20,397 nucleotides of DNA from contig CAMLJW010000037.1 in NCBI GenBank assembly GCA_946480485.1, positions 1-20,397 on the forward strand, written 5' to 3'. This stretch comes from an uncultured Streptomyces sp. GTDB taxonomy: Bacteria; Actinomycetota; Actinomycetes; Streptomycetales; Streptomycetaceae. A program made the translations under genes and the position numbers. Below the pieces are notes generated by a model, which was not told the origin of the DNA, ran no database searches, and saw nothing but the letters and a program-made list of their open reading frames with translations. How positions within the stretch are numbered: the first letter of the stretch is position 1; each line of letters starts with the position of its first letter. This document shows positions 15,237 to 20,397 of the stretch, piece after piece.

Positions 15237-15270
15237 GGTGGCGCGATGGACGGTTGTCCATCGCGCCACC
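15237..15270 (-). terminator. Perfect 15-base-pair hairpin upstream of the glycosyltransferase operon
   Basis: GGTGGCGCGATGGAC (15237-15251) and its exact complement (15256-15270) flank a 4-base loop. It lies 141 bases after the DUF3152 stop and 82 bases before the glycosyltransferase start, so it most likely insulates the two minus-strand operons. No T-tract follows on either strand. Confidence 0.6.
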
Positions 15271-15355
15271 AAAAGGGGTGAACGGTCGTAACTTTCCCGT
15301 GCGGGTGGCGTTTTGTAGCGCCAAGAGATCAGGTGGACCCACGTCGTCGTGCTGC

Positions 15356-15374
15356 GCCCAGTTCGGTTCTGGGC
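15356..15374 (-). terminator. Small hairpin after the DUF3152 gene
   Basis: GCCCAG (15356-15361) pairs with CTGGGC (15369-15374) over a 7-base loop, 37 bases downstream of the DUF3152 stop. It would be a first weak terminator before the stronger hairpin at 15237-15270. Confidence 0.4.
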
Positions 15375-15410
15375 CGAGTCGATGTGGCCTGCGATCCTGC
15401 CCGCCGCGCG

Positions 15411-16886
15411 TCAGCTGCCGGGAAAAGGCCAGGGGTTGGCCCGGCAGCGGATCCCGTCGTGATCGAGGAACTTGGTCTGCTGCTGCATGACGGGCGCGAG
15501 CTCACCGTCCCTGTCGCAGGTCACATGGCCGTGGCCGAGCCGGTGACCGATCTCGTGGTTGATCAGCATCTGGCGGTACGTGTACATCCTGTCGCCGTAC
15601 GTCTCGGCGCCCTGGGCCCAGCGATACGCGTTGATCATCACGCGGTCGGTGGCCGCGGAGTCGCAGGAGACGTTGTCCACGGTGGTGTCGAGGCCCGACT
15701 TGGCGCACCAGGTCGCGGTGGTGCCGGGGCTCGCCAGTGTGATGACGAAGTCGGGTTCCCCGGAGGAGATCCGCTCGAAGGTACGACCGCCGCCGTGGGC
15801 CCAGCTCCGCTCGTCGTTCAGGGTCTTCTGCACGGCCCGCGCGAAGAGTTCGCCATCGAGTCCGAGGCCCTTCTCGACGTCGACGCGATAGGTGAATTTC
15901 TGACCGGTGCCGGGAGCCTGGTCCATTCCGCCGATCGCTTCGAACTCGCCGCTGCCCTTCAGATTCGCGTCCAGCGCGTACTTCTTCGCCATTTTCTGGT
16001 CGTACGTCAGCGGGACCACGTCGGCGTTCGCCGTCTCGGACGGTGTCGGTCGTTCGTCGCCGCGGGAGGCGTAGTCATCGGCCCCCCGGTCCGCGCCACC
16101 CTCGGTCTGCGACCACGCGGAGGTGCCCTCGCGGCCGTCGGTGACCTGCCCGGCCACGACGACGGCCAGCACGGTGGTGACGGCTGCGGCCGCGATCCCG
16201 GTGAAGGTACGCCCCTTGCCGCCCTTGTCCTTCTTCGGTCGGCCGTCCTCCCCCTCCGGGGCCGCCTCGTCCTCGACGTGCCCGTCGACGTCGGTGTTCC
16301 AGTCGGTGAGGGAGGCGTACGGGTCCGCGCGGAGCCCCGCGGTGGCGGAACGGGATGCGAAGACGTCGCCGTCCTCGTCGAACGCGTCGAGGTAGGCCTG
16401 CCGGGGGCCCGAGGGTGGCGGCGTCTGCCGCTGCCCGGGAACCACGGGCCCTCGCCGCCCCGGACTGGCGCCCGGCGCACCTGGTCTGCCCTGCGCTCCG
16501 AATACGCCTGGCACTTCTGGTACGCCTGGTACCTCCGGAACACCTGGTGCCATTGGTACTTCTGGTATGCCTGGGTGCGACACCTCAGTCGCGCCGTATC
16601 CGGCCGCCCCTCTGAACTCCCCCCAGCCGCCACCCGGTTCACGCTGCTGCGGGTGCCCGCCGCGAACCCGGGGCGCCCCGCGCGCGGGCGCGCCCTCGGG
16701 CAACCGCGGCGCCCCGCCCGCCAAAGTTGCGGGGCCGCCGCCCATCGGTGGCGGCTGTTGTCCCTGGGGCGCCGGGCGCCGCCCCACGCTTGGCTCCGGG
16801 CGACCACCGTGCTGAACCGGAACCACAGGTGTGTCCGGGGTGTCGCCGCCCTTGCGGGCCGGTCCGCGTCGGCTGTGACGTCCCAC
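15411..16886 (-). CDS. DUF3152 membrane-anchored metzincin-like protein
   Basis: 491 aa. A Pro/Gly-rich cytoplasmic tail (1-160) with PGVPEVP repeats (105-128), an acidic stretch, KKDKGGKGR, then one membrane helix (about 228-247), so the C-terminal domain faces outside. That domain (about 290-491) has HEIGHRLGHGH (444-454), the full HExxHxxGxxH zinc motif of metzincins, followed by PVMQQQ with a candidate Met-turn (Met467). Two Cys pairs (WCAKSG/VSCD, TCDRD/IRCRAN) could form disulfides. M. tuberculosis Rv3207c is a family member, as I recall; no substrate is known to me. GTG at 16886 lies 8 bases after the hydrolase stop and follows GAGG, so the two genes form an operon. The 105-128 segment uses AT-ending codons rare elsewhere in the window. 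Confidence 0.9.
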   Translation of the reverse strand: MGRHSRRGPARKGGDTPDTPVVPVQHGGRPEPSVGRRPAPQGQQPPPMGGGPATLAGGAPRLPEGAPARGAPRVRGGHPQQREPGGGWGEFRGAAGYGATEVSHPGIPEVPMAPGVPEVPGVPEVPGVFGAQGRPGAPGASPGRRGPVVPGQRQTPPPSGPRQAYLDAFDEDGDVFASRSATAGLRADPYASLTDWNTDVDGHVEDEAAPEGEDGRPKKDKGGKGRTFTGIAAAAVTTVLAVVVAGQVTDGREGTSAWSQTEGGADRGADDYASRGDERPTPSETANADVVPLTYDQKMAKKYALDANLKGSGEFEAIGGMDQAPGTGQKFTYRVDVEKGLGLDGELFARAVQKTLNDERSWAHGGGRTFERISSGEPDFVITLASPGTTATWCAKSGLDTTVDNVSCDSAATDRVMINAYRWAQGAETYGDRMYTYRQMLINHEIGHRLGHGHVTCDRDGELAPVMQQQTKFLDHDGIRCRANPWPFPGS

Positions 16887-16894
16887 CCGCCGCC

Positions 16895-17887
16895 TCAGCT
16901 CCCCGCACTCGTCGTCGTGCCGGGATCGGTCGACTCGCCCATCTCCGCGACGAGTTCGCGGAAGGCGGTGGCCACGGCCTCAGGATGTTCCATCATCGCC
17001 ACATGCCCCGCGTCCGGCAGAGTCAGCAGCCGGGAATCACGGAACGCGCGAGCGGCCCGCCGGGTCATGCGGAACGAGACCAGCTGGTCACGACCGCCGT
17101 AGATGAGGAGCGTCGGCGCAAGCACCCGCTCGGCCTGCCGCCACAGCCCGTGCTGGCCGCCCAGTGTGTACGCGTTCACGAGGCCGCGCGCCGACCGCGC
17201 CATGGCGTCCCAGAAGTGGGGGAGGGCGAGCCGCCGCTCCATCTCCTCGACCGCGTTGCGGAACCCTTCGGGCGTCACCAGCGTGGGGTCCCCGTAGCAG
17301 AGCGCCATGACGCCTCGTACGCGCTGCTCTGCGGACCATTCCCTGGTGAGCCGGGTGAAGGCGCCGACGACTCCGGGCAGCGCCAGCAGCGCCGTTGGCA
17401 CCGCTGTGCGCTGCACCCTGATCTCCGGCAGCGCGGGGGACACCAGCGTGAGCGTGCGTACGAGGTCGGGCCGCACCGCCGCGACGCGCGTCGTGATCGC
17501 GCCGCCCAGCGAGTTCCCGACCAGGTGCACCGGACCACGACCGGCCGAGTCGAGGTAACGGATGACCGCGCGCGCGTGCCCGGTCACCGAGTAGTCGCCG
17601 TCGTCCGGCGGAGGCGAGTCGCCGAAGCCCGGCAGATCGACGGCCTCGCTGTCCACCAGACCGTCGAGGAGCGGCATCAGCGCCGACCAGTTCTGCGAGG
17701 AACCGCCCAACCCGTGCACATACAGAGCCGGCGCCAGCCCCTCGCGGACCGGCGGTCTCGAGCGGACCGTGAGCGTGACCCCTGGCAGCCCGACCGTGCG
17801 CAGCCGCTCCCCCGCCGCCACCCTGACGGAACTGACCTTCGGCGCAACGGTCGTGGCCAAGACGGACGGCGGTTCGGTCGAAGACAT
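16895..17887 (-). CDS. Alpha/beta-hydrolase, cytoplasmic
   Basis: 330 aa, with an N-terminal tail of about 35 residues and no signal peptide. YVHGLGGSSQNWS (56-68) holds the oxyanion HG, DLPGFGDS is the following loop, GNSLGG gives nucleophile Ser126, GGRDQLV gives Asp267 and DAGHVAM gives His295; the triad is complete. The fold covers esterases, lipases, epoxide and C-C hydrolases; the substrate cannot be told. It could correspond to the lipV-type hydrolase of the mycobacterial locus, but orientation and position differ. It is the first gene of the two-gene unit with DUF3152. ATG at 17887 has no Shine-Dalgarno sequence; TAACAT lies 6 bases upstream, so a leaderless transcript is plausible. 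Confidence 0.9.
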   Translation of the reverse strand: MSSTEPPSVLATTVAPKVSSVRVAAGERLRTVGLPGVTLTVRSRPPVREGLAPALYVHGLGGSSQNWSALMPLLDGLVDSEAVDLPGFGDSPPPDDGDYSVTGHARAVIRYLDSAGRGPVHLVGNSLGGAITTRVAAVRPDLVRTLTLVSPALPEIRVQRTAVPTALLALPGVVGAFTRLTREWSAEQRVRGVMALCYGDPTLVTPEGFRNAVEEMERRLALPHFWDAMARSARGLVNAYTLGGQHGLWRQAERVLAPTLLIYGGRDQLVSFRMTRRAARAFRDSRLLTLPDAGHVAMMEHPEAVATAFRELVAEMGESTDPGTTTSAGS

Positions 17888-18198
17888 GCGGCAATGTTAC
17901 GAGACGATCACGCGCTGGATCACGTGTTCGCCGTCACAGCTCGGGATTGGTCCTCGATCACCCCCGTTCGCATCGCGATCGAACCGCGGTCGCACCGCCG
18001 CGGTCGTACCGGCTGATGGCGGCGGGACGGCGGCCGGACCACGGCGGGACCCCGGCGGAAGGGGAGCCGAACCGCGATGGAGCGTGATCGGGTGCGGTCG
18101 GATCGCGTAGCGCCGCGATCTCCTCTCTCGTACGCTTCGTAAACGAGGGCACTCGTACTTGTGCAAGAGCGCACTCGCACCACTCGGGAAGAGGACAC
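17888..18198. promoter_or_regulatory. Divergent promoter region between hydrolase and acidic-protein genes
   Basis: About 311 bases without a gene. On the minus strand a TAACAT (plus 17894-17899) is a good -10 for a leaderless hydrolase mRNA. GATCACG occurs twice (17906-17912, 17918-17924), spaced 12 bases. CTCGT (18127-18131) and ACGAG (18143-18147) form an inverted repeat before the plus-strand gene. The stretch between is rich in CGATCG-type words. No clear -35 was found for either direction. Confidence 0.45.
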
Positions 18199-18411
18199 AT
18201 GACCGTCGACCCCACCGACCCCGAGACTCTCGAGGAAGCCGATGCCACCGAGTTCGACGTGGAGGCTCCCGAGGCCGACGCCGCCGAACAGCACACGGAC
18301 CTCACGCCCCACGAGGACGACTCATCGACCGGCTCGAACGCGGACGCGAACGAGGCGGACCGCGCGGAACAGGCACGAGTCGTCGAACTCGACGAGGACG
18401 ACTATCGATGA
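18199..18411 (+). CDS. Small acidic protein, function unknown
   Basis: 70 aa, strongly acidic (about 26 Asp/Glu), Ala-rich, with no hydrophobic segment, so cytoplasmic and probably largely disordered. AGAGGACAC precedes ATG at 18199 with good spacing. The C-terminal ARVVELDEDDYR motif seems to recur in other small Streptomyces proteins, as I recall, which supports a real gene. Its function is unknown. It is followed by tandem repeats and terminators, so it is a single-gene unit, divergent from the hydrolase. Confidence 0.75.
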   Translation: MTVDPTDPETLEEADATEFDVEAPEADAAEQHTDLTPHEDDSSTGSNADANEADRAEQARVVELDEDDYR

Positions 18412-18421
18412 AACGGGCGCG

Positions 18422-18459
18422 GACCGGTGACCGGTGGTGACCGGTGACCGGTGACCGGT
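18422..18459 (+). repeat. Tandem GACCGGT 7-mer repeat (five copies)
   Basis: GACCGGT occurs at 18422, 18429, 18439, 18446 and 18453, with one GGT interruption at 18436-18438. Each unit holds the palindrome ACCGGT. It begins 10 bases after the acidic-protein stop and could vary in copy number by slippage. Confidence 0.85.
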
Positions 18460-18476
18460 GGCCTGTCCGGTCACCG
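18449..18476 (+). terminator. Perfect 10-base-pair hairpin formed with the last repeat unit
   Basis: CGGTGACCGG (18449-18458) pairs exactly with CCGGTCACCG (18467-18476), loop 8 bases. Upstream repeat units offer alternative partners for the same right arm. Confidence 0.6.
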
Positions 18477-18492
18477 CCCAGGTACACACACA

Positions 18493-18525
18493 GCGGGACG
18501 GCCTGTCCGCCCTGCCTGTTTTATT
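18493..18525 (+). terminator. Hairpin followed by a T-tract
   Basis: GCGGGACGG (18493-18501) pairs with CCGCCCTGC (18507-18515), eight pairs with two single-base bulges, then TTTTATT at 18519-18525. This is the only classical T-tract terminator in the window and probably ends transcription of the acidic-protein gene. Confidence 0.55.
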
Positions 18526-18603
18526 GCGCTCTGCGCGGTTCTCAACAGCGTCCGGTCCATGAAATTCTGCGCTCGCACCGCCCACACCGCGGTTACTGAA
18601 AAG

Positions 18604-18609
18604 TACGAT
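18604..18609 (+). promoter_or_regulatory. Candidate -10 box for tetR and adjoining inverted repeat
   Basis: TACGAT lies 44 bases before the GTG start. TACT-GAAA-AGTA (18594-18605) overlaps it, a short inverted repeat at the place an autoregulating TetR protein would bind. No convincing -35 was found. Confidence 0.35.
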
Positions 18610-18653
18610 GTTGGCGCGGCGCACACCGCATATGGACGATTTTGGGAGGCGGC

Positions 18654-19298
18654 GTGACAGCCATCGAGCAGACAGAGGCGCCACGCCCGCGGGGCACACG
18701 CCTGCCGCGCCATGCCCGACGGAACCAGCTGCTGGGCGCCGCCCAGGAAGTCTTCGTCGCTCAGGGCTATCACGCGGCCGCGATGGACGACATCGCCGAG
18801 CGCGCGGGCGTCAGCAAGCCGGTGCTCTACCAGCACTTCCCGGGCAAGCTCGACCTCTACCTGGCCCTACTGGACCAGCACTGCGAGTCCCTGCTGCAGG
18901 CGGTCCGGGGCGCCCTGGCCTCGACGACCGACAACAAGCAGCGCGTACGGGCCACGATGGACGCGTACTTCGCGTACGTCGAGGACGCCGGCGGTGCTTT
19001 CCGGCTGATCTTCGAGTCGGACCTGACGAACGAGCCCTCCGTGCGCGAGCGCGTGGACAAGGTCACAGGTGAGTGCGCGGAGGCGATCTGCGAGGTCATC
19101 GCGGAGGACACCGGCCTCTCCAAGGCCGAGTCGATGCTGCTCGCCTCGGGTCTGGGTGGGCTCGCCCAGGTGGTGGCGCGCTCCTGGCTGCACAGCGACC
19201 GCAGCATCCCGCGCGACCAGGCGGTGCATCTGCTGACCTCGCTGGCCTGGCGCGGCATCGCCGGTTTCCCGCTGCACGGCAGCGAGCAGCACCACTGA
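18654..19298 (+). CDS. TetR-family transcriptional regulator
   Basis: 214 aa. The N-terminal TetR DNA-binding domain is clear: RRNQLLGAAQEVFVAQGYHA, then helix-turn-helix DDIAERAGVSKPVLYQHFPGK (residues about 43-64, split here). The C-terminal domain is a ligand and dimer domain; its ligand cannot be predicted. GTG at 18654 has GGGAGG 4 bases upstream; the TTG at 18642 would put that site inside the gene. As I recall, M. tuberculosis Rv3208 lies at the same place beside the DUF3107 gene. The downstream DUF3107 gene is 153 bases away and may have its own promoter. Confidence 0.93.
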   Translation: MTAIEQTEAPRPRGTRLPRHARRNQLLGAAQEVFVAQGYHAAAMDDIAERAGVSKPVLYQHFPGKLDLYLALLDQHCESLLQAVRGALASTTDNKQRVRATMDAYFAYVEDAGGAFRLIFESDLTNEPSVRERVDKVTGECAEAICEVIAEDTGLSKAESMLLASGLGGLAQVVARSWLHSDRSIPRDQAVHLLTSLAWRGIAGFPLHGSEQHH

Positions 19299-19451
19299 CC
19301 GTGCACAGCAGCACCAACCGTGCCCTTGTTCCCGCCTCTGTTCGCTCCTGGCGTTCTTGGACGGAGCGTATACGTCCCCTCACCGGGCTAATGTGTGCTG
19401 CGTACGGCGCGGACGAACGCGCACATCAGTGACCGTCGGAGGGACATAGCC

Positions 19452-19679
19452 GTGGAGGTCAAGATCGGCGTGCAGCACGCGCCTCGCGAGATCGTTCTGG
19501 AGAGCGGTCAGACCCCGGAAGAGGTCGAGCGAGCGGTGTCCGAGGCACTGGCCGGCAAGTCGCAGCTGCTCAGCCTCGTGGACGACCACGGCCGCAAGGT
19601 CCTGGTCCCGGCCGACCGGCTCGCGTACGTGGAGCTCGGCGAGCCGGCTCCGCGCAAGGTGGGCTTCGGCGCGCTGTAG
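19452..19679 (+). CDS. DUF3107 family protein (TB9.4-like)
   Basis: 75 aa: VEVKIGVQHAPREIVLES at the start, then QTPEEVERAVSEAL, DDHGRKVLVPADRLAYVELG, matching the short actinobacterial DUF3107 family (M. tuberculosis Rv3208A/TB9.4). It is cytoplasmic, and the function is unknown. GTG at 19452 follows GGAGGG (19439-19444), which decides against the upstream in-frame start at 19395. A TAATGT element at 19389-19394 could be a -10 box. A very strong terminator follows. Confidence 0.93.
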   Translation: MEVKIGVQHAPREIVLESGQTPEEVERAVSEALAGKSQLLSLVDDHGRKVLVPADRLAYVELGEPAPRKVGFGAL

Positions 19680-19700
19680 TCATACGTCGCGCGTTCTTCT

Positions 19701-19759
19701 GTCGCGGAAAGGGCCCGGTGGCATCCCCCAAGTCAACGCCAGCGGCCCCTTTCCGTGAC
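19701..19759 (+). terminator. Strong terminator after the DUF3107 gene
   Basis: The 22-base arms 19701-19722 and 19738-19759 pair at 19 positions around a 15-base loop. It starts 21 bases after the stop codon. Confidence 0.8.
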
Positions 19760-19844
19760 CTGTTCCGGCCCTGGCTTCCGCGCCCGACGCAGCCATCGGA
19801 TTCCGTGCCTGACACGGCCACTGGTCTCCATGCCTGGCACGGCC
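19752..19844 (+). repeat. Short imperfect direct repeats of TCCGTGCCTGxCACGGCC type
   Basis: The units at 19802-19819 and 19827-19844 differ at two of 18 bases; a poorer third copy starts at 19752. They lie in the 281-base gap before the small membrane protein gene. Two DnaA-box-like words (CTCCACA near 19851-19857 and TCGTCCACA near 19872-19880) follow; neither is perfect. Confidence 0.45.
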
Positions 19845-19960
19845 CGGCGATCTCCACAAATGGAGCACGGATCGTCCACAGGGAATGATTGCGTTCCGCA
19901 GGTCACGGGTAGGACGGGCTACGACCGAAGAGCACACGGCCGTGCGGGAGGGACCTCACC

Positions 19961-20257
19961 ATGATCTTGGAAGCGCTCGGCTCCGCGATCCTCGGTCTGG
20001 CACTGGCCTGGGTGGCGGCCTATCGCCTGCCGCACCGCCTGCCCGCCCGCCGCCTGGTCCTGTCGACGGGCGTCGCCGGAGCCCTCTTCGGCGCCTTCCT
20101 CACCCATAACTCGCTGGGCCCCGACCATTTCCTGCTGCCCTTCATCGGCGCCCTGGCCGTCGCCACGGCGTCCCTCTCCCTGCTCCTACGCCCCTCGTCG
20201 GGAGGGCTCCGCCGCTCCCCCCAGCGGAATGCCCAGCCGACGACCGCGGGTTCATAG
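19961..20257 (+). CDS. Small integral membrane protein, function unknown
   Basis: 98 aa with three likely membrane helices (about 3-22, 32-50 and 56-76), and a polar, basic C-terminal tail after LLLRPSSGG. A conserved-looking HRLPARRLVLSTG loop joins helices 1 and 2. GGAGGG sits about 9 bases before ATG 19961. I recall similar short membrane proteins beside the DUF3107 gene in other Streptomyces, but no function is known to me. It ends before the hairpin at 20312-20353. Confidence 0.8.
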   Translation: MILEALGSAILGLALAWVAAYRLPHRLPARRLVLSTGVAGALFGAFLTHNSLGPDHFLLPFIGALAVATASLSLLLRPSSGGLRRSPQRNAQPTTAGS

Positions 20258-20311
20258 GCTGTAGCCCGCCGGCCCGGACACGGCCGACGCGACGCCGAGT
20301 GGGCGAGCGAA

Positions 20312-20353
20312 GTGATGCGGACCCCCGATGCGGATCCAAAGGGTCCGCATCAC
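20312..20353. terminator. Perfect 13-base-pair hairpin near the window end
   Basis: GTGATGCGGACCC (20312-20324) pairs exactly with GGGTCCGCATCAC (20341-20353), loop 16 bases. The loop repeats GATGCGGA. It is 55 bases after the small membrane protein stop and is probably its terminator. Nothing else was recognised in 20258-20397. Confidence 0.65.
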
Positions 20354-20397
20354 ACCGTGCGTGTTCGAAAACGGCGAGGTTAAATCCCCTGCGTGCC

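Noticed and set aside
17967..17992. GTTCG-N9-CGAAC inverted repeat as an SOS (LexA) box
   Set aside because: The half-sites are in the opposite arrangement to the actinobacterial CGAAC-N4-GTTCG box, and the spacing is wrong.
20354..20397. TTCGAAA and GGTTAAATCCC near the end as tRNA or attachment-site remnants
   Set aside because: No acceptor stem, anticodon arm or correct T-loop can be built in the visible sequence.

Overview
The window is a stretch of a high-GC actinobacterial chromosome, almost certainly Streptomyces. The evidence is GC-ending codon usage, long GC-rich shadow ORFs, GTG starts, DUF3107 and DUF3152 genes, tandem lipoprotein S33-type peptidases, and a single rare TTA (bldA-type) codon. 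No phage, transposon, CRISPR, rRNA or tRNA was seen.

Layout: (1) 1-2012 (-) holds the N-terminal 670 residues of an AdnA-like UvrD/RecB-family helicase whose C-terminus lies outside the window; 2319-2681 (-) is an alkyltransferase-like (ATL) DNA-repair protein. (2) 2867-5701 (+) is a large membrane protein: N-terminal membrane domain, pseudokinase-like domain, LPG_synthase_TM-type C-terminus. It is followed by two tandem lipoprotein peptidase paralogues (5959-7503, 7618-9108). A terminator at 9137-9175 separates these from convergent moeZ. (3) 9196-10374 (-) is moeZ. (4) 10438-15155 (-) is a surface-polysaccharide-type operon: PelF-like GT4 glycosyltransferase, polytopic membrane protein (ATGA-coupled), a 15-codon leader ORF, NAD-dependent epimerase (ATGA-coupled to the leader), and a decayed spherulin-4 gene. 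(5) 15411-17887 (-) is a membrane-anchored DUF3152 metzincin-like protein plus an alpha/beta hydrolase. (6) 18199-20257 (+) holds a small acidic protein, a TetR regulator, a DUF3107 protein and a small membrane protein.

From memory, the backbone (AdnA, ATL, MoeZ, DUF3152, TetR, DUF3107) parallels the Mycobacterium tuberculosis Rv3201c-Rv3208A neighbourhood. The polysaccharide operon, the tandem peptidases and the pseudokinase/LPG_TM gene would then be interruptions of an old actinobacterial block.

The most interesting part is 10.4-15.2 kb. A PelF-like transferase, an SDR epimerase, a polytopic membrane protein and a spherulin-4 (GH135-like) hydrolase remnant are the same functional classes found in Pel and fungal galactosaminogalactan loci. 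The transferase carries the only TTA codon I found in the window, suggesting developmental control. The hydrolase is broken by an internal deletion and two opposite frameshifts, and a tiny ORF with a near-perfect ribosome binding site is coupled to the epimerase. Function assignments for this operon are inference; the sequence features are directly visible.
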